Positions 17,461 to 26,491 of a DNA stretch of 64,000 nucleotides are shown in pieces. Origin of the DNA: Hydrogenophaga sp. BPS33 (GTDB lineage: Bacteria; Pseudomonadota; Gammaproteobacteria; Burkholderiales; Burkholderiaceae_C). The DNA is taken from positions 1,550,001-1,614,000 of the forward strand of contig NZ_CP044549.1 of the NCBI RefSeq assembly GCF_009859475.1, written 5' to 3'. Within the stretch, counting starts at the first letter, position 1. Each line of letters starts with the position of its first letter. A program made the position numbers and the translations under genes. Below the pieces are notes generated by a model. The model worked only from the letters and a program-made list of their open reading frames with translations. It was not told the DNA's origin and did no database searches.

Positions 17461-18438
17461 ATGTTCGGTTCTTTCATACATGGTGCTCAGACTCTTCTTC
17501 TCGGAGCGGTTCTGGTCGGCGGCAACGACGCGCAGGCACAGCAATTTCCGGCGAAGCCCGTTCGAGCGGTACTACCGTATTCGGCAGGAAGTGGTCCGGA
17601 CACTGTGATGCGGCAAATTTCAGAGAACATCGCGCATTCTTGGCGGCAGCCGCTGCTCATCGGAAACAAACCCGGCGCCAACAGTTGGATCGCTTTGCAG
17701 GAAGTCAAGCGGGCCGCCGCTGATGGCTACACGGTTTTGGCGGTGGACTCCACGCCCATGACTTTGCAGCCGCACCTGTACAAGCAACTTCCGTTCGATC
17801 CTTTGAAAGACTTTGAGCCGATCGCGTCTCTCTATTCGACAGGGTTCTTCGTTGTCGTTCGGGCCGAATCTCCCTGGAAGAACGTATCTGACTTACTGAC
17901 GGCCACAAAGAAGAAGCATGTGACGTTTGGCAGCTGGGGAATAGGGAGCGTGGCCCACCTTGGACTCGCACAGCTTGAAGCCGCTACAGGCGTAGAGATG
18001 ACGCACGTGCCGTTCAAGGAGCTCCCCATGCTCTACGCTGCGGTGGCAACCGGGCAGGTTGACTGGACCTTCGGCACCCCAGCAAGTGCGGGTCCGCTCT
18101 ATCGAGGAGGCAAGGTAAAACTACTTGCGTATGCAGGACCCAAACGCCTGCTTGGTTTTGAAGAAGTGCCAACGATGGAAGAGGCAGGTGGACCTCGGAA
18201 CTTTGAACTACGCACTTGGCTGGCGTTGTACACGCCAAAGGGAGTTCCGAGTGCCGTTTCAGAGCACATCAGGGCTGATGTAGAGAAGGCATTGGGCAGC
18301 CCGGAAGTATTGAAAAGCTTCGCCCTTAACGGCTTTGAATCCTGGACTGAGAGTCCCGAAAGAATCACTGAATTGATCCGGACCGACAGCCGAAAGTACG
18401 GCGAAATAGCGAGAAGGGTGAACATCTCGCTGGATTGA
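17461..18438 (+). CDS. Bug-family (tripartite tricarboxylate transporter) periplasmic binding protein
   Basis: 325 residues from ATG 17461, chosen over ATG 17449 because GGAGA lies correctly in front of it. Signal peptide about 25 residues ending AQA-QQFPAKPV. Bug marks: VRAVLPYSAGSGPDTVMRQISENIAHSW, the PxADGYTVLAVDST loop and YKQLPFDPLKDFEPIASL. Bug proteins capture carboxylates in the periplasm and many are orphans without their TctAB permease, as here. It closes the tautomerase-ALDH operon, so its ligand may be the parent acid of that pathway. Confidence 0.92.
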   Translation: MFGSFIHGAQTLLLGAVLVGGNDAQAQQFPAKPVRAVLPYSAGSGPDTVMRQISENIAHSWRQPLLIGNKPGANSWIALQEVKRAAADGYTVLAVDSTPMTLQPHLYKQLPFDPLKDFEPIASLYSTGFFVVVRAESPWKNVSDLLTATKKKHVTFGSWGIGSVAHLGLAQLEAATGVEMTHVPFKELPMLYAAVATGQVDWTFGTPASAGPLYRGGKVKLLAYAGPKRLLGFEEVPTMEEAGGPRNFELRTWLALYTPKGVPSAVSEHIRADVEKALGSPEVLKSFALNGFESWTESPERITELIRTDSRKYGEIARRVNISLD

Positions 18439-18903
18439 CGCTTGTCGCACGCGCCGACACCACTCGCGCTGCAGATCGGCTGCAAAGCTGGGTGGGCGAT
18501 CTGCGAGCCTGTGCGTTCGCCAGCGCCACGCTGATCAACAACGTCCGTGTGATCCCGCACATCGGCCCGCACGACGAATGCCTGCCCGACGACCTCGCCA
18601 AAGCACTGCACGTGAGCCTGAAAGCGCGGATACAACTCAGCACAGCCTTCCTGCGCTCCACCTGCATCTGGGTGAAAGCGGGCTGGCGTGGACCGCGCAA
18701 GGTGCTCAACATTTCATCCACCTGGGCCGTAGCGCGATGGCCTCGCAAGCACCCTACTGCACCACCAAAGCCGCCAGGACCGCTTTGCACGCTGCGCCAC
18801 GCTCGACGGGGGCAAGCGAACACGGCGCGGGTCGTCCGCGCCGTGCGTGATCGCCACCGACATGCAGCAACAGCTGCGCAACCCCCTACGAGGAGACATC
18901 TGC
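18439..18903 (+). pseudogene. Remnant of a short-chain dehydrogenase/reductase (SDR) gene
   Basis: SDR sequence is recognisable but broken over different frames. First part: ADRLQSWVGDLRACAFASATLINNVRVIPHIGP, like the LINNAG region. Then, after a frame change, PRKVLNISST (the catalytic-Ser strand), AMASQAPYCTTKAA (the Tyr-x3-Lys motif) and finally, in another frame, VIATDMQQQLRNP, like the PGVIDTDMQ tail of sepiapterin-reductase-type SDRs. No single frame spans it and the N-terminal Rossmann Gly motif is missing. It abuts the Bug gene on the left and the TRAP DctQ gene on the right, so the 5' part was probably lost at the recombination join near 18440. Confidence 0.7.
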
Positions 18904-19443
18904 ATGAAAAGCCTGCTGGCATTCGCCCGGCTGATCGACGCGCTCACCGACCGTTTTGCGGTCGTGGCGCGCTGGGCCATCCTGATCGCCTGCGCGATCA
19001 GCGCCACGAACGCGGTGGTGCGTTATTCGCTGGACTACAGCTCCAACGCTTTCCTGGAAATCCAGTGGTACCTGTTCGCGGTCTGCGTCATGTTCGGCGC
19101 TTCGCAGGTGCTGCGCGTCAACGAGCACGTGCGCGTGGACATCTTCTACGCCATGTACCCCACGCGCACCAAGGTGTTGATCGACCTGGCGGGCCTGTGC
19201 CTGTTCCTGTTGCCCCTGACGCTGTTCGTCGCCTACCTGTCGTTTCCGATCTTCGTCAAGATGGTCGTGAGCGGGGAAATGTCGAGCAACTCCGGCGGCC
19301 TCATCCGCTGGCCCGCGATGCTCACCATTCCTCTGGGCATGTCCCTGGTCGCGTTGCAAGGGGTCTCCGAAGTCATCAAGCGCGTGGGTTGGCTCATGCA
19401 CGTGCATGAAATGGACACCCACTACGAAAGGCCTCTGCAATGA
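18904..19443 (+). CDS. TRAP transporter small permease, DctQ family
   Basis: 179 residues from ATG 18904, which has GAGGAGA upstream. Four hydrophobic segments are visible: AVVARWAILIACAISATNAVVRY, FLEIQWYLFAVCVMFGASQVLR, LIDLAGLCLFLLPLTLFVAYLSF and PAMLTIPLGMSLVALQGVSEV. The EIQWYLFAVCVMFGAS segment is typical of DctQ. Its stop overlaps the DctM start by 4 bases. No binding-protein gene is attached; the orphan DctP at 9.7 kb is the only one in the window. Confidence 0.92.
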   Translation: MKSLLAFARLIDALTDRFAVVARWAILIACAISATNAVVRYSLDYSSNAFLEIQWYLFAVCVMFGASQVLRVNEHVRVDIFYAMYPTRTKVLIDLAGLCLFLLPLTLFVAYLSFPIFVKMVVSGEMSSNSGGLIRWPAMLTIPLGMSLVALQGVSEVIKRVGWLMHVHEMDTHYERPLQ

Positions 19444-20963
19444 TCACCATGGAGCAATTCGCCCCCATGATGTTCGGGGGGCTGATCCTCGTCATGCTGA
19501 TCGGCTTTCCCGTCGCCTTCTCGCTGGGCGCCCTGGGCCTGGCTTGCGGCTTCTTCGCCATCGAGATGGGCTGGTTCCCGGCCTCGTTCATGGGCAACCT
19601 GCCGCTGAACCTGTTCGGCATTCTCTCGAACGAGCTGCTGCTGGCCATTCCCTTCTTCACCTTGATGGGCGCCATCCTCGAGAAGTGCGGCCTGGCCGAG
19701 GACTTGCTGGAATCGATGAGCCAGTTGTTCGGCCCCAAGCGCGGCGGCCTGGGTTATTCGGTCATCGTGGTGGGCTTCATCCTGGGCGCCATCACCGGCA
19801 CCGTGGCGGGCCAGGTGATTGCCATGGCGATGATCGCGCTGCCGATCATGATGCGGCACAACTACGACATGCGCTACGCCACCGGTGTGCTGGCGGCGTC
19901 CGGCACGATCACGCAGCTCGTGCCACCGTCTCTCGTGCTGGTGGTCATGGCCGACCAGCTGGGCCGCTCGGTAGGCGACATGTACAAGGGTGCGTGGGGT
20001 CCGTCGATCCTGCAGGTGCTGATCTTCCTGGCCTATACCTTCATCCTCACCCGTCTGCGGCCCAATGCCTTGCCCGGCATTCCGCTGGAAGCGCGCACCG
20101 CCAGCGGCTGGGCGTTGTGGAAGCAGTGCCTGCGCGGCATCATTCCCTCGGCCATCCTGATCTTCGCGGTGCTCGGCAGCATGGGCGGGTTGCCCGGCAT
20201 CACCCACGCCATCTGCACGCCCACCGAAGCCGGCGCCATGGGCGCGGCGGGTGCCTTCATCCTGGCCGCTCTCCACCGCCGCCTGACCTGGCCGCTGGTG
20301 CGCGAAGCCATCACCGGCACCATGCGCATCACCGCCATGGTGGTGTTCATCCTGATCGGCGCGCGCGTGTTCTCGCTCGTGTTCCAGGGGGTGGATGGCG
20401 GTATCTGGATCGAGCACATGCTCAGCAGCCTGCCGGGGGGGCAGACCGGCTTCCTGCTGGTGGTCAACGCCTTCATCTTCTTCCTGGCGTTCTTCCTCGA
20501 CTTCTTCGAGATCGCCTTCATCATCCTGCCGCTACTGGGCCCGGTGGCCGACAAGATGGGCATCGACCTGATCTGGTTCGGCGTGCTGCTGTGCGTGAAC
20601 ATGCAGACCAGCTTCATGCACCCGCCCTTCGGCTTCGCGCTGTTCTACCTGCGCGGCATCTCCGACTCGCTGTTCAAGAACGGCGCCTTGCCCGCCAAGG
20701 TGCAGTCGCGCGACATCTACCTGGGTGCGGTCCCGTTCGTGCTGCTGCAGATCCTGTTGGTGCTGATCGTGATCTTCGCGCCGCAGACGGTGACCGTGTT
20801 CCTCGACGAGAAGGTGGTCTACGACCTGGACAAGGTCGAGATGCCCGCGGTGGAGGAGGCCGGTGAGGCCGAAGACACCGACATGGAACACATGATGCAA
20901 GGCATGGAGGAGAAAACCGAGCCTGCCGCACCCGAAACTCCCCAGGCGCCCGAGAAGAAATGA
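19440..20963 (+). CDS. TRAP transporter large permease, DctM family
   Basis: 507 residues, larger than the usual 430 because of a 70-residue C-terminal tail rich in Glu (VEEAGEAEDTDMEHMMQGMEEKTEPAAPE). About 12 membrane segments, with family marks: GGLILVMLIGFPVAFSLGALGL at the start, TGTVAGQVIAMAMIALPIMMRHNYD, ITQLVPPSLVLVVMADQL and FLDFFEIAFIILPLLGPVADKMGIDLIWFGVLL. Together with DctQ it makes the Na+-driven membrane part of a carboxylate importer. The acidic tail is typical of a mannitol/chloroaromatic/2-oxo acid subgroup; that assignment is tentative. Confidence 0.94.
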   Translation: MITMEQFAPMMFGGLILVMLIGFPVAFSLGALGLACGFFAIEMGWFPASFMGNLPLNLFGILSNELLLAIPFFTLMGAILEKCGLAEDLLESMSQLFGPKRGGLGYSVIVVGFILGAITGTVAGQVIAMAMIALPIMMRHNYDMRYATGVLAASGTITQLVPPSLVLVVMADQLGRSVGDMYKGAWGPSILQVLIFLAYTFILTRLRPNALPGIPLEARTASGWALWKQCLRGIIPSAILIFAVLGSMGGLPGITHAICTPTEAGAMGAAGAFILAALHRRLTWPLVREAITGTMRITAMVVFILIGARVFSLVFQGVDGGIWIEHMLSSLPGGQTGFLLVVNAFIFFLAFFLDFFEIAFIILPLLGPVADKMGIDLIWFGVLLCVNMQTSFMHPPFGFALFYLRGISDSLFKNGALPAKVQSRDIYLGAVPFVLLQILLVLIVIFAPQTVTVFLDEKVVYDLDKVEMPAVEEAGEAEDTDMEHMMQGMEEKTEPAAPETPQAPEKK

Positions 20964-21409
20964 TCTCCCCGGCGTTGAACTCGGTGGAAGGGCGGTCGTT
21001 CCCGCGTTCCACCCAGGTGCTGGCCACGGTCGCCGTCGTGGCCTTGCTGGCCAGTGCCTGGAAGGCGCGCAGCGCACTGGCGGCCATGACACTGCCGTCC
21101 GAAGTCCTGCTGCTCGCGGGCCTGGCGGCGGTGGTGGTGGTGTGGGGCTACCTCAACATTCTGTTCAGCACCACACGCATCTCCAACGACGCCATTTCGC
21201 AGGGCTGGTTGTGGCGCACCAGTGTGCAGTTGCGCGACATTGCACAGGTGAAATTGTTGCGTTTCAAGCCGCTTGACTTCCTGGTGGCACCACGCCTTGT
21301 GGTGCGTGCCGGTGCATTGGGCAACACCACCTTCCACATGGCCGACCCGGCCGTGCTGGCGATGGTCGATCTGCTGGTGCACGGGCAGGCCGAACTTGTC
21401 GACGCCTGA
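20960..21409 (+). CDS. Small membrane protein with PH-like domain, function unknown
   Basis: 149 residues, start overlapping the DctM stop by 4 bases. Two hydrophobic helices near the N-terminus (TQVLATVAVVALLASAWKA and VLLLAGLAAVVVVWGYLNILF) are followed by a soluble beta-rich part with TTRISNDAISQGWLWRTSVQLRDIAQVKLLRFKPLDFLV, which resembles bacterial PH (bPH2/YdbS-like) domains. It is translationally coupled to the transporter, so it may help its assembly or control. Function is not known. Confidence 0.7.
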   Translation: MISPALNSVEGRSFPRSTQVLATVAVVALLASAWKARSALAAMTLPSEVLLLAGLAAVVVVWGYLNILFSTTRISNDAISQGWLWRTSVQLRDIAQVKLLRFKPLDFLVAPRLVVRAGALGNTTFHMADPAVLAMVDLLVHGQAELVDA

Positions 21410-21519
21410 GAGTGGGAGTCCTCGGGCGCGACCGCGACAGGTCCCGTGTCGGCGATGTTCAGAGCCTGGACTCGCCGCAGCAGGAAGTGGGCGACGAGAT
21501 GTTAAGCGCTTTCTGTCTT

Positions 21520-22053
21520 TTATCGTCGATCGTTAACGATCAGGCCCAAGGGCGCCTGCGCGTCCTTGAGCATGCGCAACACGAAGCTGGACTTGCTGTG
21601 GCGGATACCTGGAATCTTGTAGAGCTTCTCGCGCAACAGCCGTTCGTAGTCGCGCGTGTCTTTCACAGCGATGCGGATGAAGTAGTCGTAATCGCCCGAG
21701 ACCAGGTAGGCCTCCATCACCTCGGGTATCGCGGCCAGCACGCGACCAAACTCGAACAGCGTCTCGTCGGTGTGGCTTTCCAGCGTGAGCTGCACGATCA
21801 CCGTGTCGCGGTAACCCAGGCGCGTGCGGTCCAGTTCGATGCGGTACTGTTTGATCACGCCCTCGGCCTCCAGCCGCTTGATGCGCGTCCAACACGTGGT
21901 GGGCGAGAGCTTCACCGCCGCGCCGATCTCTTGCAGCGTGCGGCGCGAGTCTTCCAGCAGCTCGCGCAAGATGGCCAGGTCGTGCTTGTCGAACTGAACC
22001 GGTGGTTTTTCTCCGTTTTGGTCGATTTTTCGAATGGTTTTCGCTGTTGTCAT
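21520..22053 (-). CDS. Lrp/AsnC family transcriptional regulator
   Basis: 177 residues from ATG 22053. HTH at residues 20-65: FDKHDLAILRELLEDSRRTLQEIGAAVKLSPTTCWTRIKRLEAEGVI; then the RAM/AsnC effector domain (DTVIVQLTLESHTDETLFEF, VSGDYDYFIRIAVKDTRDYERLLREKLYKIPGIRH). It is divergent from the acetolactate synthase remnant with only 49 bases between the starts, which suggests it once regulated that gene in response to an amino acid. Confidence 0.93.
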   Translation of the reverse strand: MTTAKTIRKIDQNGEKPPVQFDKHDLAILRELLEDSRRTLQEIGAAVKLSPTTCWTRIKRLEAEGVIKQYRIELDRTRLGYRDTVIVQLTLESHTDETLFEFGRVLAAIPEVMEAYLVSGDYDYFIRIAVKDTRDYERLLREKLYKIPGIRHSKSSFVLRMLKDAQAPLGLIVNDRR

Positions 22054-22102
22054 GGCATGTGCCACGAATATCGAAGCACATTTTCCTTCCATTCCGAAAA
22101 AT

Positions 22103-23215
22103 ATGCGCATGAACACCGCCGTCCTTGAAAATCCATCGCCCACCGGCCCCACGGTGACCGCGCGCAACGGCGCCGAGACCTTGCTGGACACCCTCGTCGC
22201 CTGCGGCATCGACACCTTCTTCGGCTACCCCGGCGGCGCCGCACTGCCCCTGTACGACGCGTTGCACGGCCAGCCCGCGATCCGCCACGTGCTGGTGCGC
22301 CACGAACAGGCGGCGGTGCACGCGGCCGAAGGCTATGCGCGCACCATCGGCCGCCTGGGTGTGGTGCTGGTGACCTCGGGGCCAGGCGTGGGCAACACCA
22401 TCTCCGGTCTGCTCGATGCCATCAGCGATTCGGTGCCGGTGCTGTGCATCAGCGGCCAGGTGGCCAGCAACGTGATCGGCACGCAGGCGTTTCAGGAGTG
22501 CGATGCGCTCGGCATCTCGCGCCCGGTGACCAAGTGGAACCACCAGCCGCGCGATGCGAACGAGGTTGCCGAAGCGGTGCGCATTGCCCTCAGCGGACGG
22601 CCCGGTCCGCTGCTGCTGGACATGCCGAAGGACGTGCAACTGCAAAACGTGGACGCCGCTGCCACGCCATCGCCTGCGCCCGAAGTGGTGAGCGCGCCCG
22701 CGCTGCCGCCGCCAGAAGCCTTGCAAGCCGCCGCCACGCTCATCGCCCAGGCGCAACGCCCCGTGCTCTACGGCGGTGGTGGCCTGATCAACGCGGGTGA
22801 GGCCGCGTGCGAGCGCTTCACCGAACTGGCGCGCGCGTGGCACCTGCCGACCACGCTCACGCTGATGGGCCTGGGCGCCATGCCCGCGTCCGACCCGTTG
22901 TTTCTCGGCATGCTGGACATGCACGGCACGGTGGAGGCCAACCTCGCCATGCACCACGCGGACCTCATCGTCTGCGTGGGCGCGCGCTTTGACGACCGCA
23001 TCACCGGCCGCCTGAGCGACTTCGCACCCGGCGCGCGCAAGATCCACATCGACTCCACGCCGGCAACATCGGCCGCGTGATCCCGGTGGACGTGCCCCTG
23101 GTGGGCGACTGCGGTGCGGTGCTCGAAGCGCTCAGCGCCTTGCTGCCGGCCGAACGTCTGGACCCGTGGTGGGTACGCGTCCAACACTGGCGCTCGTCCG
23201 ACTGCCTGACATGGC
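22103..23215 (+). pseudogene. Acetolactate synthase large subunit-like gene, frameshifted and 3'-truncated
   Basis: Starts at ATG 22103 and gives about 325 residues of a thiamine-diphosphate enzyme: the N-terminal TPP domain with GAETLLDTLVACGIDTFFGYPGGAALPLYDAL, the catalytic Glu in VRHEQAAVHAAEGYAR, TSGPGVGNTISGLLDA, then the central domain to GARFDDRITGRLSDFAPGARKIHID. At about 23055 one base appears to be missing: the frame turns into an early stop at 23080, while the +1 frame continues with GRVIPVDVPLVGDCGAVLEALSALL to about 23212. There the similarity ends, so the whole C-terminal TPP-binding domain (about 200 residues) is absent. A functional enzyme is not expected. Confidence 0.85.
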
Positions 23216-23670
23216 CTCCGAGATGGAGTGGGAAATCATGGATAAGTGAAGCGAAGAAAAGTGGTGCAGGGATGATGGTCTGCTGTGCGCTTCAATATCT
23301 CGTTTTTTCTTGTCATCCCCCGATATGGCTGCACGAACGCCAAGCAGTCTGACTTGCCGGCGGGCGTTGAGATCAGCGATCTTGGGAAAGCAGCTTTGCC
23401 TATGCGGAGGGGTAGCTTTCTCCGAATAGGCGACTGGTGGCTGTAAATCCACGACTCTGTTCGAGACATGCAGACGGAAGTACGGCAGCCCGTGTAGTAC
23501 GTCTCGTGCAGCCAGCGGCTGTACTCGACCTCTACCTCACTGTTTCATGAGCACTGTCGAGAACGGATTTTCAGTGGCGGCTGGCGCCAAAGCCGTGGTG
23601 ACCAAGGCCAAACTGCTTGGTGTTCGCCTTGCAAAGGTAACTGGCTCTTTGGAAGAAGTCGGCAGCTTCC
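23216..23670. other. Unassigned stretch between two gene fragments
   Basis: About 450 bases between the broken acetolactate synthase and the broken ABC exporter. Short frames exist on both strands (for example a 43-residue frame from ATG 23547 to a stop at 23678, and a leftward frame over 23236-23469), but no domain is recognised. It looks like leftover sequence at a deletion join. Confidence 0.4.
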
Positions 23671-23674
23671 GGCG

Positions 23675-25161
23675 GTGAGTCTGGGTCAAAACGGTATATC
23701 CAACAACATCGTGGGCCAGCGCCTTGTCGCTCAGGTCCGTAAAGATCTGGCGCTGAAGATTCTTGCGGCGCCCATCGACGCGCTTGAGCGCTATCGCATG
23801 CACAGGCTGATGCCAGTTCTGACGCAGGACGTGGACATGATCAGTGACGTGGCCTTCATGCTGGCCGCGACCATGATCTCTCTGTCAGTGACGCTTGGCT
23901 GCTTGGCCTATCTCGCTTGGCTGTCGCTGCCCATGTTCGCGTTGCTGGTGGTGGCGATGCTGCTCGGCGTGGTTGTTCAAGCCAGGGCCCACAGCATCGG
24001 CATCTCGGGCTTCTTCAAGTCGCGCGAGGAGGAAGAGTTGCTGCACAAAGCCTATCGCGGCATCAGCGAAGGCGCCAAGGAACTGCGCATGCACCGCGAT
24101 CGCCGCGCCAGCGTGTACGAAGGGCAGATCGAACGCACTGTCGACGCCATCCGCGACATCAATCGGCGGGCCATCAACATTTTTGTGCTCGCGTCATCTT
24201 TCGGCTCGGCGCTGTTCTTCATGCTGATCGCGCTGATTCTGAGTTGGGCTGCGTGGCAACCGACTGACCCGGTGGTGCTCAGTGGTTTTGTTTTGATCCT
24301 GCTGTTCATCAAGGGCCCCATGGACCAGATCATCGGCGCCATGCCACGTCTGGGCCGCGCCCGGGTGGCCTTCGGGCGCATCGCCGGCCTGTCTGCCCGC
24401 TTTGCCACGCCGGAACCGCACCTGCGCCTGGATTCCGCCGTCACTTCACAGCCGCTGTGCGAACCCATTGAGCTGCGCGGCGTGCGCTATGCATTTGAGG
24501 CACCCGAAGGCGGTGAATCCTTCGTTCTAGGACCTGTGGACCTGAAGATCAGCCGTGGAGAGATTGCCTTCATCGTCGGCGACAACGGCTCCGGCAAGAC
24601 CACCCTTATCAAGCTGCTGCTTGGCCTCTACGCACCGCAGCAGGGCGAACTGATGCTCGACGGCAAGCTCGTGAAGCCAGAGACGCGCGACGACTATCGG
24701 CAATTGTTCACCACCGTGTTTCCGACTTCTATCTCTTCGAAGATCTCGTGGTCGGAGAGGAGGGCCGGCAACAGGCGCTGCCCGAGGCCGCCTTGCCCTA
24801 CTTGCAGCGGCTCGAAATTGCTCACAAGGTGTCGGTGAAGGACGGCGCTTTCAGCACCACGGATCTGTCGACCGGCCAACGCAAGCGCCTGGCGTTGGTG
24901 CATGCTTACCTTGAAGGTCGCCCGGTGCTGGTGTTCGACGAGTGGGCGGCTGATCAGGATCCGAGCTTCCGCCATCTCTTCTACACCGAGCTGTTGCCCG
25001 AGCTGCGTGCAAAGGGTCACTCGCTTGTGGTCATCTCTCACGATGACCGCTACTTTCACGTGGCCGACCGTGTGATCGTAATGACGGCCGGGCGCATCGC
25101 AGAAGACCGTGTTCGCATTCCGTCGGGCGTCGCCGCCTCCGCACCGTTGCCCCTAAGCTGA
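23675..25161 (+). pseudogene. Cyclic-peptide/siderophore ABC exporter (SyrD/PvdE type), 5'-truncated and frameshifted
   Basis: The frame opens inside the membrane domain at about 23675; roughly the first 80 residues of a normal protein are absent. Membrane segments follow (VAFMLAATMISLSVTLGCLAYLAWL, FALLVVAMLLGVVVQA, ALFFMLIALILSWAAW). The nucleotide-binding domain has Walker A GDNGSGKTTLIKLL near 24580-24620. At 24716-24726 the sequence GTGTTTCCGAC reads through only with one extra T (VFSDFYLFEDL), so one base is missing in a T run and the frame shifts. The other frame (from about 24724 to 25161) then carries the signature DLSTGQRKRLALVHAYLEGRPVLVFDEWAADQDP (ABC signature and Walker B) and the His switch VISHDDRYF. 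Non-functional unless the T deletion is a sequencing error; the missing N-terminus stays unexplained either way. Confidence 0.85.
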
Positions 25162-25232
25162 CAAGGAGGGTAGTTCACATCCTTGGTGAAAGGCGCATAG
25201 ATACAAGGACCTCTCGATTTGGTTTTCTCGAA

Positions 25233-25259
25233 TGACCTTGCCCCCGGAAAACGTATCCC
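25233..25259 (+). repeat. IS3 left terminal inverted repeat
   Basis: 27 bases starting TGACCTTGCCCCCGG and ending CGTATCCC. It pairs with the right end at 26492-26518. Confidence 0.9.
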
Positions 25260-25295
25260 TTGCTGAGTGTTTCAATGCAAGCAAGGAGATCGGAA

Positions 25296-25589
25296 ATGAG
25301 CAAGACAGTGCGGGCGCGCTACACGCTGGAGTTCAAGCAGGAAGCCGTGCGCCTGGTGACAGGTGGACGGAGCATCGCAGCGGCTGCGCGCACGCTGGGC
25401 GTGGTGGAGCAGACATTGTTCAACTGGGTCAAGGCTGAACGCCAGGGCAAGCTCACAGGGGCCGACAGCAAGGTCGTGAGTGCCGAGCAGATGGAGATCA
25501 GCCGTCTGCGGGCGGAACTGGCGCGCGTGAAGATGGAGCGCGACATCCTGGGAAAAGCGACGGCGTACTTCGCAAAGGCGCAGAGCTGA
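25296..25589 (+). CDS. IS3-family transposase OrfA (HTH protein)
   Basis: 97 residues from ATG 25296, with AAGGAGAT upstream. It has the Tnp_8 HTH: ARYTLEFKQEAVRLVTGGRSIAAAARTLGVVEQTLFNWVKAE, followed by a leucine-zipper-like segment MEISRLRAELARVKMERDILGKATAYFAK. Near the end, GGAAAAGCG offers an A-AAA-G slippery run for -1 ribosomal frameshifting into the orfB frame, which would produce the OrfAB transposase. OrfA alone usually binds the ends and tempers activity. Confidence 0.93.
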   Translation: MSKTVRARYTLEFKQEAVRLVTGGRSIAAAARTLGVVEQTLFNWVKAERQGKLTGADSKVVSAEQMEISRLRAELARVKMERDILGKATAYFAKAQS

Positions 25590-25618
25590 AGTACGCCTTC
25601 ATCCACCGTCACCGCCAG

Positions 25619-26482
25619 GTGTGGCCGATCTCGGTGCAATGCCGGGTTCTGCAGGCCGGCATCGCCGGGTACCACGAACACTTCGTTCGCCGTGCCAGCG
25701 ATGCCCAGCGGCGTCACCTCAGCGACGACGCCCTGCTGGTGCACATCAAGGCGATCCACGCCGAAACGCGCGGCGGCTACGGCTGGCCACGCACGTGGAA
25801 AGAACTGCTGGCCAGAGGTATCCGCGTGGGCAAGGAGCGGGTGCGCAAGCTCATGCAACTGCACGGCATCCGGGCCAAAGGCAAGCGCCGCTTCAAGGTC
25901 ACCACGGACAGCAACCACAGCCTGCCGGTGGCGACCAATCTGCTGGATCGGCAGTTCGACGTGGCCGAGCCCGATAAGGTCTGGGTGGGCGACATCACCT
26001 ACATCTCGACCGACGAAGGCTGGCTGTTCCTGGCCGTGGTGATCGACCTGTTCAGCCGCCAGGTGGTGGGCTGGTCGCTGCGCGAGGACATGACGCGGGA
26101 CATCGTCATCGATGCACTGCGCATGGCCTGGTTCAAGCGCCATCCGGGCAAGCACGCCGGGTTGATCTTCCACAGCGACAGGGGCAGCCAGTACGCCAGC
26201 GAGGACTTCCGCGACGTCCTGACCGAGTACGGCATCACAGCCTCGATGAGCCGGCGCGGCAACTGCTGGGACAACGCCTGCAGCGAGCCGCTGTTCGGGT
26301 CGCTGAAGGTAGAACGGCTGCATGGCCAACGCTTCGTGACACGCCGCCAGGCAAAGGACGAGGTGATTGACTGGGTGCTCTGGTACAACCGGAGCCGGCT
26401 GCACTCGACGCTGGCGTACGTCAGCCCGATGCGGTTCGAGAAAGACTGGCATGCGGCTCGGGCCAGGCAAGCCAATTCGTAG
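25619..26482 (+). CDS. IS3-family transposase OrfB (DDE integrase domain)
   Basis: 287 residues from the GTG at 25619; the natural product is probably an OrfAB fusion by -1 frameshift, with the frame readable further upstream to about 25555. It has the HTH_21 region (IHAETRGGYGWPRTWKELLARGIRVGKERVRKLM) and the rve DDE core: first Asp in VWVGDITYISTDEGWLFLAVVIDLFSR, second Asp in LIFHSDRGSQYAS, and Glu in SEPLFGSLKVERLHG after NCWDNA. All catalytic residues are present, so it could be active. Confidence 0.93.
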   Translation: MWPISVQCRVLQAGIAGYHEHFVRRASDAQRRHLSDDALLVHIKAIHAETRGGYGWPRTWKELLARGIRVGKERVRKLMQLHGIRAKGKRRFKVTTDSNHSLPVATNLLDRQFDVAEPDKVWVGDITYISTDEGWLFLAVVIDLFSRQVVGWSLREDMTRDIVIDALRMAWFKRHPGKHAGLIFHSDRGSQYASEDFRDVLTEYGITASMSRRGNCWDNACSEPLFGSLKVERLHGQRFVTRRQAKDEVIDWVLWYNRSRLHSTLAYVSPMRFEKDWHAARARQANS

Positions 26483-26491
26483 TTCGGCTAT

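Noticed and set aside
19406..20866. Rightward 486-codon frame overlapping DctM
   Set aside because: Another-phase shadow of the DctM gene, rich in Arg, His and Gly with no membrane segments.
21533..23047. Leftward 504-codon frame opposite Lrp and acetolactate synthase genes
   Set aside because: It is His/Arg/Gly-rich noise of a GC-rich region; the Lrp and synthase domains are on the other frames.
25319..26470. Leftward 383-codon frame opposite the IS3 transposase
   Set aside because: The DDE motifs are on the plus strand and the terminal repeats frame the orfA/orfB reading.
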